From Myxococcus guangdongensis (GTDB lineage: Bacteria > Myxococcota > Myxococcia > Myxococcales > Myxococcaceae), in assembly GCF_024198255.1 (NCBI RefSeq), contig NZ_JAJVKW010000002.1, positions 310,001 to 374,000 on the forward strand: 64,000 bases of DNA, given 5' to 3'. The position numbers and the translations under genes are program-made. Every line of letters starts with the position of its first letter. Position 1 is the first letter of the stretch. Shown here piece by piece: positions 20,151-27,826 of this stretch. Below the pieces are notes generated by a model that searched no databases, was not told the DNA's origin, and saw only the letters and a list, made by a program, of their open reading frames with translations.

Positions 20151-20576
20151 CTACCTCCGCGTGGGACCGGACGGAGCGGGCGTCGCGGGCCGCGTGTCGT
20201 AGCGGCCCCGGGCCGTCTGGATGGCGGTGCGGCTCCGCAGCGCCCACCGGGCCAGCACCTGGACGGGCTCCAGCAGCGTATGCCCCAGGGGCGTCAGCGC
20301 GTACTCCACCCGGGGCGGCACCGTGGGGTACTGCGTGCGCGTCACCAGCCCGTCCCGCTCCAGCCCCCGCAGGGTGAGCGTCAGCATCCGCTGGGAGATG
20401 CCCTCGATGCCGCGCTTCAAGTCACTGAAGCGCAGCGGCCCCTCCCCCAGGCTGCCCACGACGAGCACGCTCCACTTGTCGCCCACGCGCGTGAGGATGT
20501 CGCGCACCGCCAGACAGGACTCGGTGGCGCCGTGGGGGGTCTTCGAGCGGGAGCGCTTCGCGGGAGGCGGTGACAT
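20151..20576 (-). CDS. HxlR-family transcriptional regulator
   Basis: 141 residues, a winged helix-turn-helix. Family pattern: C-x-V-RDILTRVGDKWSVLVVGSL (C at about 21), LRFSDLKRGIEGISQRMLTLTLRGLERDGLVTR as the recognition region (LRFSDLKRGI, then ISQRMLTLTLRGLERDGL), YALTPLG in the wing. The conserved N-terminal cysteine, a redox switch in some HxlR proteins, is present. It is divergent from a DoxX-like gene with an inverted repeat between them, the classic layout for a regulator and its target. Confidence 0.92.
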   Translation of the reverse strand: MSPPPAKRSRSKTPHGATESCLAVRDILTRVGDKWSVLVVGSLGEGPLRFSDLKRGIEGISQRMLTLTLRGLERDGLVTRTQYPTVPPRVEYALTPLGHTLLEPVQVLARWALRSRTAIQTARGRYDTRPATPAPSGPTRR

Positions 20577-20623
20577 GGATGTGCCTTCTTGCGGACAAAT
20601 CGGGCCACCGTTACAGGTGCGCC

Positions 20624-20640
20624 GGTTACCCGTTGTAACC
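20624..20640. promoter_or_regulatory. candidate HxlR operator in the divergent intergenic region
   Basis: Perfect inverted repeat GGTTAC-ccgtt-GTAACC between the hxlR-type gene and the DoxX-like gene. A further GTTACA about 12 bases to the left makes a second, wider half-site pair with TGTAAC. Position and symmetry suit a dimeric winged-helix repressor acting on both genes. Binding is inference. Confidence 0.6.
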
Positions 20641-20682
20641 GACGAACCTTTCGGAACCCACTCCCATCAGGAGCCGTCCCCC

Positions 20683-21090
20683 ATGACGACCGCCGCCCCC
20701 ACCGCCATCCCCGCATCCAAGCCCTGGGCCCTCTGGACGGGCCGGGTCCTCTCCGGCCTCGTCGTCCTGGCCCTGGTCGCCAGCGCGTCCATGAAGCTGC
20801 GTCAGCCCCCGGAGGTGGTGGAGGGCTTCGCGAAGTCGGGCTTCCCGGCGTCGGTGCTCTTGCCCATCGGCGTCGTGGAGCTGCTCTCCGCGCTGCTCTA
20901 CGCGGTGCCTCGCACGGCGGTGCTGGGGGCCATCCTCGTCACCGGCTACCTGGGCGGCGCCACGGTGACGCACGTGCGGCAGGGCGACTCGTTCCTCGTG
21001 CCCGTGCTGCTGGGCGTCATCGCCTGGGGCGGCCTGTTCCTGCGCGACGCGCGCGTGCGGGCGCTGCTGCCCCTGCGCGGCACCAACTAG
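20683..21090 (+). CDS. DoxX-like membrane protein
   Basis: 135 residues with four hydrophobic segments (about 19-36, 58-78, 83-100, 104-122) and the DoxX-family elements SASMKLRQPPEVVEGFAKSGFP (ASMKL, then GFAKSGFP) and GVVELLSALLY. Such proteins are often controlled by a divergent HxlR-type regulator and linked to redox or quinone stress. The precise reaction is unknown. AGGAG lies nine bases or so upstream of the ATG at 20683. Confidence 0.85.
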   Translation: MTTAAPTAIPASKPWALWTGRVLSGLVVLALVASASMKLRQPPEVVEGFAKSGFPASVLLPIGVVELLSALLYAVPRTAVLGAILVTGYLGGATVTHVRQGDSFLVPVLLGVIAWGGLFLRDARVRALLPLRGTN

Positions 21091-21106
21091 GCAGCCTCCA
21101 TGCATG

Positions 21107-21141
21107 CCGCCGCGCCCTCGTTCTCGGCGGGGACGCGGCGG
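21107..21141. terminator. possible hairpin between convergent genes
   Basis: Inverted repeat ccgccgcg / cgcggcgg (8 pairs, 19-base loop with further internal pairing) in the 73-base gap between the DoxX-like gene and the V4R-like gene. No T tract, so only a candidate. Confidence 0.4.
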
Positions 21142-21163
21142 ACAAGAGGGAGGTCGCCGCCGG

Positions 21164-21760
21164 CTACCAGGTCACGACGAAGGTGCAGGAAGCGCCGCCC
21201 TTCTGACGGCAGCCTTGGTTCGGGTCATGCGTGACGACGGCGTGGGGCATGAAGCGCTGGGCCATGCCCTTGATGAGGCCCTGGTCGAACCGGCACGGAT
21301 AGGGATTGCCGCACACCACGTGGCCCTCGCTCTTCCCGGGCACCGCGCTGTACGAGTAGTGGCCGATGCCGTCCGCCATCTCCCCCGTCAGGGGGTTGAA
21401 CATCGACTTGCCGTTCTTCCGGTGGTTCATGTGGAAGGCGACGTCGATGGAGGCGAGCGCCTTGTGGATGTCGGTGATGTCCGCCGGGAACGCGGCGTTC
21501 TTCGGAATCATCGAGCCGACCTTCTCCAGGCCGCGCCCTCCCAAGAGGGAGTCGATCTTCCGGTACGCCTGGAGGTAGTCCTCCAGGGGGTACCAGGCCG
21601 CCACGTCGATGGCGCGCTCGGCGCCCGCCCCGCGCGCGGGGACCTTCATCACGTCCAGCAGCGCGCTGACGAGGACGGAGAACGACTGGATGGCCTCCAC
21701 GATGGAGGCCACGCTCGCGCCCGTGACGGTGATGCCGGGCTCGTGGGTGACTTGAGACAT
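21164..21760 (-). CDS. putative V4R/heme-NO-binding-like sensory protein
   Basis: 198 residues. The fold is not certain. The C-terminal 60 residues carry a pattern reminiscent of V4R-type ligand-binding domains: a small-residue loop, GLIKGMAQRFMPHAVVTHD, then C-x3-GGASC-T-F-V-V-W at the very end, with four Cys (about 151, 157, 184, 191) that could bind metal or ligand. The N-terminal half is helical (SIVEAIQSFSVLVSALLDV). It starts 34 bases after the stop of the RsbR-like STAS gene, so the two are probably one operon and may form a sensor/scaffold pair. Assignment is tentative. Confidence 0.55.
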   Translation of the reverse strand: MSQVTHEPGITVTGASVASIVEAIQSFSVLVSALLDVMKVPARGAGAERAIDVAAWYPLEDYLQAYRKIDSLLGGRGLEKVGSMIPKNAAFPADITDIHKALASIDVAFHMNHRKNGKSMFNPLTGEMADGIGHYSYSAVPGKSEGHVVCGNPYPCRFDQGLIKGMAQRFMPHAVVTHDPNQGCRQKGGASCTFVVTW

Positions 21761-21794
21761 GTGAGTTCAGGGTTCCTGAGAAGGGTTCGGAAGG

Positions 21795-22481
21795 CTACCG
21801 GCCACCCGCGTCGAGGGCGCGGTGGGCGGTGTGGTTGCGCAGGTACAGGAAGCACTCCTTCAGCCCGTCACGCAGGCTGCCGAGCGTCTTCACGTCCCGC
21901 AGGTCGACTCCAATCTGCGTGAGCGTCTGGGCGATGACCGGGCTGATGCCCGTCACCACGCAGTAGGTGCCGAGCAGGCGGGCGGCGTTCACCATCTTCA
22001 CGAAGTGGTTCGCGGTGGAGGTGTCCACCACCTCCACGCCCGTGATGTCGATGATGGCGCAGCGGGCCTTGCCCTGGGAGATGCGGTGGAGCAGCCGCTC
22101 GGTCATCTCCAGCGAGCGCTGGGTGTCCACCACGCCGACGATGGGCAGCGTGAGCACGTCCTCCCACAGCTCGATGATGGGCGTGGACAGGTCGCGGATG
22201 GCCAGCCGCTGCTTCTCGATGGTGGAGAGCTTGTCCTCCAGCTCGCGCCGGGCCGCGTCGAGCTTGAGCATCGACTGCTCGCTCTCCTGGACGGACGCGT
22301 GGAGCTGGCGGGCGAAGAGGTTGATGGTGTCCTCGAACGAGGAGAACACGTCATGGTTCTCCACCGTGATGAGATGCTCGTCCGGGTTGAACTCCCCGAG
22401 CGAAATCATCGCCAGCACGTCCCGGATGCGCTCGAGACGCTCGAGGTTGATTTCGATGACCTGCGGTTGCGACTGATTCAT
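21795..22481 (-). CDS. RsbR-like STAS-domain protein
   Basis: 228 residues. The N-terminal half is helical (residues 10-110, including the linker LEDKLSTIEKQRLAIRDLS, the typical RsbR connector). The C-terminal STAS domain begins TPIIELWEDVLTLPIVGVVD and contains IDITGVEVVDTSTANHFVKM, in which the Thr/Ser after VVD correspond to the RsbT-phosphorylated sites. In Firmicutes such proteins form the stressosome with RsbS and RsbT. Neither is adjacent here, but the cotranscribed downstream gene encodes a possible ligand-binding protein. ATG at 22481 chosen for the family-like N-terminus. Confidence 0.85.
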   Translation of the reverse strand: MNQSQPQVIEINLERLERIRDVLAMISLGEFNPDEHLITVENHDVFSSFEDTINLFARQLHASVQESEQSMLKLDAARRELEDKLSTIEKQRLAIRDLSTPIIELWEDVLTLPIVGVVDTQRSLEMTERLLHRISQGKARCAIIDITGVEVVDTSTANHFVKMVNAARLLGTYCVVTGISPVIAQTLTQIGVDLRDVKTLGSLRDGLKECFLYLRNHTAHRALDAGGR

Positions 22482-22864
22482 GGGCGATGAGGCCCGGGCC
22501 GTGGACGAGGGAGTTGGCGTTGGACGGCCCGAAACGTGATTCGACACACCAAGGTATGCCCAAAACCTCTCAATGCTTCAAATGGGTGGACATGGACCCG
22601 GATGAAACATTGAAAAGCCCGCCTCCCGGCCAATCCCTCTCAAACCAGGGACTCAAACCCTGACGGACGGGCGAGCGCTCGCGGACCGCATGCGCGACAA
22701 CGCTTCGCGTCGAGGACGCGGGGGCGCGCGTGGGGGCTTCTGGACGCCCGCGGAGTCCGGGAGTGCGGAGCAGTCGACGCTCGCGGCGGGCCCGGCGTCC
22801 ACGGGTGGACGGGATGTGGGAGTCGCTGACGCACCGGTGACGCGGCGTGACTAGGACAGGGGGC
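22482..22864. other. 383-base divergent intergenic region
   Basis: Lies between the rsbR-like gene (minus) and the hemolysin III gene (plus). No credible short gene seen. It contains a small hairpin caggg-actcaaa-ccctg (22646-22662), a repeated ctcaaacc, and a 12-base perfect palindrome gcgagcgctcgc (22671-22682). Presumably both promoters are here; I could not assign them. Confidence 0.5.
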
Positions 22865-23539
22865 ATGGCGTCCATCGTCCCTCCCGAGCTCCGCGCCGTC
22901 GTCGCGGAGGTGAAGCCCCGGCTGCGAGGCGTGTCGCACGCGCTCGCGTTCCTCGCGGCGCTGTGCGGCTTCATCGTGCTCGCGCTCGCGCCCGCGCGGG
23001 GCCTGCAGCACTTCGCCGACTGCGTCTTCGGCCTGTCGCTGGTGCTGATGTTCGGGACCAGCGCCACCTACCACGTGCCCACGTGGGGCCCCGCCGCGTA
23101 CCAGCGCCTGCGGAGGATGGACCACGCGGCCATCTATCTGCTCATCGCGGGGACCTTCACGCCGCTGGCCACGCTGGACGCACCGGACGCGTGGACGCGG
23201 CACCTGCTCTGGGTGATGTGGGCCTGCGCGCTCACGGGCGCGGGCCTGTCGCTCTTCGGCATCTCCGGCACGCGAGGGGTGCGCTCGGTGCTCTACGTCA
23301 TCCTGGGCGCGCTCTCCGCCCCGGTGATGCTGCGGCTGCCCTCCGTGGTGGGCACCCCGCGCGCGACCTGGCTCGTCGTGGGCGGGCTGCTCTACGCGGT
23401 GGGCGCCGTCGTCTACGCGCGCAGGTGGCCCAACCCCCACCCCACCGTCTTCGGCTACCACGAGGTCTTCCACCTCATGGTCATCGCCGCCGCCTCCACG
23501 CACTACCTGGTGCTCGTCGACTTCCTCTGGAGCCGGTGA
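22865..23539 (+). CDS. hemolysin III (TrhA/PAQR-like) membrane protein
   Basis: 224 residues with seven hydrophobic segments. Hallmarks of the family: GVSHALAF near the start, ATYHVP (about 66-71), the RRMDHAAIYLLIAGTFTPL block with the DHAAI motif, and YHEVFHLMVIAAASTHY at the end. The conserved His/Asp set (H67, D96-H97, H200, H204) is the putative metal-dependent hydrolase site of the CREST/PAQR superfamily. Bacterial members are linked to membrane lipid or energy homeostasis; a toxin role should not be assumed from the old name. Confidence 0.92.
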   Translation: MASIVPPELRAVVAEVKPRLRGVSHALAFLAALCGFIVLALAPARGLQHFADCVFGLSLVLMFGTSATYHVPTWGPAAYQRLRRMDHAAIYLLIAGTFTPLATLDAPDAWTRHLLWVMWACALTGAGLSLFGISGTRGVRSVLYVILGALSAPVMLRLPSVVGTPRATWLVVGGLLYAVGAVVYARRWPNPHPTVFGYHEVFHLMVIAAASTHYLVLVDFLWSR

Positions 23540-23761
23540 CGACGGGGTGACGGCGCGTGCCCGCACCAGGACGATGCGTGCATGCGTCCTCGCGCGCTTC
23601 CTCTAGGGGCCCGGGCGCGCTCCGTCCCGAAGCCAGACATGGGGTGAAACCCACGCATGCGCCGAAATGAAACCCCATTGAGGGGTTACCAACTTCTCGC
23701 GTGCGTTGGCGCGCATTCCAGGTAGTTTGCCATTGCGGTTCCCCCTCCTCGAGGTCTCTCC

Positions 23762-24373
23762 ATGGTCGCCAGGCAACGCGCTGCTCCCCCCGCCCCGCCG
23801 GTTTCCAAGGGAGAGCGAAGGGACGGCTTCGCGTTCCGCGCGGGGCGTGTGTCGCTGGACCTGCCGGCGACGCTGGCGGGGCGGCTGAAGGAGACGAGCC
23901 AGGAGCTGCTCCAGACGCCGAGGGATTTGACCCGGTGGCTCATCGCCGCGGGGCTGGCGGCGCAGGTGCAGGAGGCCACGCTGGAGGAGCTGGCCCAGGC
24001 GCGCGAGCTGCGCGAGGCGCTCCACCGGCTGGCCCTGGCGCGCGCGCGCGGGGAGAACTTCTCCGCGAGGGACCGCTCCATCCTCAACCGCTGGGCCGCG
24101 GAGCCGCCGCCCGCGCCGCAGCTGGGGCCGCGTGGGCTGTTCTGGGCGGGCGCGGACGTGCGAGGACTTTTGGTGACGGTGGCGCGCGACGGCGCGGAGC
24201 TGCTCGGCGGCGAGCTGGCGGAGCGCGTGCGGACGTGTGAGCAACAGGACTGTGGCCTGCTCTTCGTGGACACCTCGCGCTCGGGGCTGCGGCGCTGGTG
24301 CTCCATGTCCGGCTGCGGCAACAAGGCCAAGGTGGCCGAGTTCCGGCGTCGGCAGCGGCAGGAAGCCCGCTAG
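23762..24373 (+). CDS. CGNR zinc-finger (ABATE-domain) protein
   Basis: 203 residues. The C-terminal CGNR zinc finger shows the pattern C-x4-C ... WCSMSGCGNKAKV, with Cys at about 162, 167, 184 and 189. The N-terminal 130 residues match the helical ABATE ligand-binding domain (LDLPATLAGRLKETS; LREALHRLALARARGE). Such proteins are thought to be stress-responsive transcription regulators. Its stop and that of the convergent WYL regulator share the palindrome CTAG (24370-24373). Confidence 0.88.
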   Translation: MVARQRAAPPAPPVSKGERRDGFAFRAGRVSLDLPATLAGRLKETSQELLQTPRDLTRWLIAAGLAAQVQEATLEELAQARELREALHRLALARARGENFSARDRSILNRWAAEPPPAPQLGPRGLFWAGADVRGLLVTVARDGAELLGGELAERVRTCEQQDCGLLFVDTSRSGLRRWCSMSGCGNKAKVAEFRRRQRQEAR

Positions 24374-25323
24374 CCACCGCGCGCCAGGGCCAGCAGCTTC
24401 TGGGCGCGGGCCTCCAAGGCGGCGCGCAGCCCGTCGGGGCGCTGGATGTGGAACGCGAAGGGCAGCCGCGACAGCTCCCGGGCGAACCAGTCCAGGTCAT
24501 CCGTCTGTCCCGACAGCCGCACGCCGCCGGGCACCGCCTCCAGCACGCCCAGCGTGGCGAAGAGGTGCTGGCGCGCCCGGTCCAGGTCCGTGTCGAGCAG
24601 CACCTCCACCGCGAACGCGCGCGGCAGCGACGCCACCGCGGCCTCCACGTGCGCCAGCGCGTCGAAGCCGTCCGGCCGCGTGAAGTAGACGTCGAGCGGG
24701 AGCACCGAGCGCACCCGGTCCAACCGGAAGGTGCGCAAGTCCTCGCGCAGGTGACAGACGCCCACCGCGTACCAGCGCCCGCCGCGCCAGACCAGGCCAT
24801 ACGGGTCGAAGTCGCGCTCGGTGTCCTCCTCGCGCGCGCCGCGGTAGCCCAGGCGCACGCGCTTGCGCAGCTGGGCCGCGGAGCTCAGTGAGACGAGCGC
24901 GGTGTTGTCCGCCATCTCACGGGCGCGGGAGATGTCGAGCGTCACCGACTCGTCCACGGAGCGCACGCGCCGCTTCAGCGTCGCGGGCATCACCCGCTCC
25001 AGCTTCGCCTGGGCGCTGGCCACCGCCGGGGCCGCCTCCGCCAGGCCCAGCCCGCGCGAGGCGAGCAGCCCCACCGACAGCGCCAGCACCTCGTCGTCGG
25101 TGAACATCATCGGCGGCAGCTTGAAGCCCGCCACCAGCATGTAGGCGCCGTCCCGGCCGCGCTCGGCGGTGATGGGGATGCCCAGCTCCTCCAGCTTCAG
25201 GATGTAGCGGCGCACCGTGCGCCGGTCCACCTCCAGCCGCCGCGCCAGCTCCGAGCCGCTCATCCGCCCATGCGTCTGCAGCAACTCGAGCACGGTGAGC
25301 ACGCGCGTGGTGGGCCGGGACAT
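24370..25323 (-). CDS. YafY-type regulator (HTH_11 plus WYL domain)
   Basis: 317 residues. The N-terminal winged helix-turn-helix (MSGSELARRLEVDRRTVRRY, residues 21-40) is followed by a central WYL domain (YGLVWRGGRWYAVGVCHLRE, about 182-201) and the WCX C-terminal extension. WYL domains bind ligands, often nucleic-acid derived, to tune DNA binding. It is divergent from a LysE-type exporter gene (102-base gap), so it likely controls that gene and itself. Confidence 0.92.
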   Translation of the reverse strand: MSRPTTRVLTVLELLQTHGRMSGSELARRLEVDRRTVRRYILKLEELGIPITAERGRDGAYMLVAGFKLPPMMFTDDEVLALSVGLLASRGLGLAEAAPAVASAQAKLERVMPATLKRRVRSVDESVTLDISRAREMADNTALVSLSSAAQLRKRVRLGYRGAREEDTERDFDPYGLVWRGGRWYAVGVCHLREDLRTFRLDRVRSVLPLDVYFTRPDGFDALAHVEAAVASLPRAFAVEVLLDTDLDRARQHLFATLGVLEAVPGGVRLSGQTDDLDWFARELSRLPFAFHIQRPDGLRAALEARAQKLLALARGG

Positions 25324-25425
25324 GGGTCGGGAACCTAACGCCAGGCGGCGCCCGAATCAGGACCGATTCCGCCCTACATGCTCCGTACGGTGCCGCCCTC
25401 CCCGCTCCCCCCTCGAGGGCGCCCC

Positions 25426-26061
25426 ATGACGCAGACGTCCCATCTCTGGCTGTTCTTCGTGCTCGTGTTCGGAATCATCATCCTGCCCGGGCTGGACATG
25501 GCCTTCGTGCTGGCCAGCGCCCTGATGGGAGGACGGCGCGCGGGGCTGGCCGCGGTGGGCGGCATCATCTCCGGCGGCGTGTGTCACGTGGTGGTGGGGG
25601 CGACGGGGGTGGCGGTGCTGCTCACGGTGATGCCCGCCGCGTTCAACGTGTTGCTCTGGGTGGGGGCGCTCTACGTGGCGTGGATGGGGGTGGCGCTGGT
25701 GCGAAGCCCGTCCACCTTCTCCCCGTCCTCGCAAACCGGCCAGCGCTCCGCCCTGGCGACGTTCCGCCGGGGAGCGCTCACCAACCTGCTCAACCCGAAG
25801 GCCTACGTCTTCATGCTCGCCGTGTTCCCGCAGTTCCTGCGCGAGGCGTACGGGCCGCTGTGGCTCCAGGCCCTCGTGCTGGGGTCCATCATCGCGCTGA
25901 CCCAGGGCGCGGTGTACGGCGCCATCACCCTGGTCGCGGACCGCGCGCGCGGCTGGCTGGAGTCACGCCCCTCCGCCAGCGCGCGCGTGGCTCGAGCCGT
26001 GGGAGGCCTCATGGTGCTCGCCGCCGTCGTCACCGCCCTCGAGGGCTGGCGCGGCACCTGA
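25426..26061 (+). CDS. LysE/RhtB-family amino-acid exporter
   Basis: 211 residues with six hydrophobic segments and the family signature near the start, GIIILPGLDMAFVLASALMGG, split here as ILPGLDMAFVL then GGRRAGLAAVGGIISGG. The segment FRRGALTNLLNPKAYVFMLA is the conserved LNPK motif. It probably exports an amino acid or homoserine-lactone-like compound; the substrate is not predictable. Divergent from the WYL regulator. Start ATG at 25426 is chosen over in-frame codons further upstream that lack homology-like sequence. Confidence 0.9.
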   Translation: MTQTSHLWLFFVLVFGIIILPGLDMAFVLASALMGGRRAGLAAVGGIISGGVCHVVVGATGVAVLLTVMPAAFNVLLWVGALYVAWMGVALVRSPSTFSPSSQTGQRSALATFRRGALTNLLNPKAYVFMLAVFPQFLREAYGPLWLQALVLGSIIALTQGAVYGAITLVADRARGWLESRPSASARVARAVGGLMVLAAVVTALEGWRGT

Positions 26062-26071
26062 AGCCGCCCAC

Positions 26072-26341
26072 TCATGTGCGTCGGACGCGTGTCGAGTGGA
26101 TGGCTCTCAGGATGAGTAGCAGCACCACCGCTCCGATGAAGGCCACGAAGATGGTCCCGGCGAGTCCGCCGAAGGGAGTGCCCGCCCCCAGGGCACGGAA
26201 GATGAAGCCGCCCAGGAACGCTCCCACCACACCCACGACGATGTCGCCGATGAGCCCGTAGCCCCCGCCGACCACGGCCGACGCCAACCAACCGGCGATG
26301 AGGCCGATGACCGCCCACACTAGAATCGTTTCCAAAGACAT
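26072..26341 (-). CDS. GlsB/YeaQ/YmgE-family small membrane protein
   Basis: 89 residues, three transmembrane helices, with GLIAGWLASAVVGGGYGLIG and VVGVVGAFLGGFIF, the family's twin glycine-rich helices. AGGAGGAAG stands a few bases upstream of the ATG at 26341. Paralogue of the protein at 18292-18558. It is convergent with the LysE gene, with only 10 bases between the stops. Confidence 0.9.
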   Translation of the reverse strand: MSLETILVWAVIGLIAGWLASAVVGGGYGLIGDIVVGVVGAFLGGFIFRALGAGTPFGGLAGTIFVAFIGAVVLLLILRAIHSTRVRRT

Positions 26342-26515
26342 CTCTTCCTCCTCGGGTCGCACTGATGTGTCTGGCGCAAACCTAAGCACGCTGGGTCGCG
26401 CTCAAACGGAGGCCGGCACGTTCGCAGGGCAGGCAGGCGGACTCGAGGCGGGTTTAAACTGACTTTCTGCTATTTCGGAGTTAGCTCATGAGCGCGTCTG
26501 CCAAGGAGAGCGCCC

Positions 26516-27826
26516 ATGGGTCGTCATCGGAATGATTCACTGTGGATGAAGTGTGGAGCACTGCTGTGGGCCGGGGCCCTGGTGGGGTGTGGAGGGGCGG
26601 AGGTGGGAGCTGGGCCGGTGGAGGCCCGTGGGGCGCAGGGGCTTGCGGCCTGCGCGTATGTGATTACGACGAACACGTACGTGGGGGCGGACTGGTGGGG
26701 AACGCTCGTCTTCAAGAACACGGGCACGGCGGCGATGACGAGCCCGACGATTGCGTTCGGCGTCCCCAGCGGCGTGACGTGTGACCACGACGAGCCGGGG
26801 TGGACGCACACGCAGAGCGGGAGCACGTGCACGTATTCGCGCACCTCGGGGCTGACGGTGGGGGTGAACGCGTCCTACACGTTCTACTACTCGACGAACT
26901 CGAACACGTCGTGGACGGCGAGCAACGTCGTCATCAGCGACCCGAGCTGCGGGAGCACGCCGCCTCCGACGGGGAACGGGCTGACGGAGAACCAGAAGAA
27001 GGTGTCGGAGGGCCTCACGAGCATCTGGGAGAACGACACGCCGGTGCTCGCGTATGCGTACTCGGAGAACATCCAGGACGGGCGCGGGTATACCAGCGGG
27101 CGCGCGGGGTTCTGCACGGGCACGGGCGACGCCATCCAGGTCATCCAGTGCTACAACGCGCGGCGCAGCGCGGCCAATGGCAACCTGATGGCCAAGTACA
27201 TGCCGGGGCTGACGACCATCAACAACCGCTTCCTGTCCACGGGGCAATCGCAGCCATCCACGTCGGAGCTGGATGTCCTCGGCAACTGGCGGGCGGACTG
27301 GGGCACCAGCTACAACAACAACACCACGCGCGCGGACTTCAAGGCGTGCCAGGACCAGGTCAGCGACCAGTTCTATTACACGCCGGCCATGGCGGAGGCG
27401 AACAAGTGGGGCGCCACCAGCGCGCTGTCGAAGATGGCGCTGTATGACGCGTACATCAACCACGGCGAGTCGGGGGTGAAGAGCCTGGTGCGCGCGGCCA
27501 ACAACGCGCTGGGCAACACGGGCCAGGTGGCGCCGGCGGTGGGCTACAACGGCATCACCGAGTCGTCGTGGCTGCAGCGCTTCCTGGAGAAGCGCCGCGA
27601 CGTGCTGGCGGCCGACTCCACGTGGCTGCAGGCCATCGACCGCGTGGCCGCGTACGAGAAGCTGCGCCGCCGGGGCAACTGGGACCTGTCCGCGGCCGTG
27701 CGCAACGACGTGCGCGCCAGCGACTGCTGGGGTTCCTCCTATCCGTTCAGCGGCTACACCGTGCGCAACATCAACGCGGACGGCACCTGGAGCACGCCCG
27801 GCTCGTACACGTTCTCGTGTCAGTGA
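26516..27826 (+). CDS. secreted/lipoprotein chitosanase (GH46) with carbohydrate-binding domain
   Basis: 436 residues. Lipoprotein-type signal (ALVGCGG, C25), a beta-rich domain with CBM2-like features (about 45-148, WWGTLVFKNTG, Trp and Thr/Ser/Asn rich, two pairs of Cys), a short STPPPTG linker, then a GH46 chitosanase catalytic domain. The family blocks ENQKKVSEGLTSIWEN and ENIQDGRGYTSGRAGFCTGTGD (given as DGRGYTSGRAGF and CTGTGD) contain the presumed acid Glu172 and base Asp188. It would hydrolyse chitosan, useful against fungal prey. AAGGAGAG precedes the ATG. The 3' end overlaps the convergent YfhO gene by seven bases. Confidence 0.88.
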   Translation: MGRHRNDSLWMKCGALLWAGALVGCGGAEVGAGPVEARGAQGLAACAYVITTNTYVGADWWGTLVFKNTGTAAMTSPTIAFGVPSGVTCDHDEPGWTHTQSGSTCTYSRTSGLTVGVNASYTFYYSTNSNTSWTASNVVISDPSCGSTPPPTGNGLTENQKKVSEGLTSIWENDTPVLAYAYSENIQDGRGYTSGRAGFCTGTGDAIQVIQCYNARRSAANGNLMAKYMPGLTTINNRFLSTGQSQPSTSELDVLGNWRADWGTSYNNNTTRADFKACQDQVSDQFYYTPAMAEANKWGATSALSKMALYDAYINHGESGVKSLVRAANNALGNTGQVAPAVGYNGITESSWLQRFLEKRRDVLAADSTWLQAIDRVAAYEKLRRRGNWDLSAAVRNDVRASDCWGSSYPFSGYTVRNINADGTWSTPGSYTFSCQ

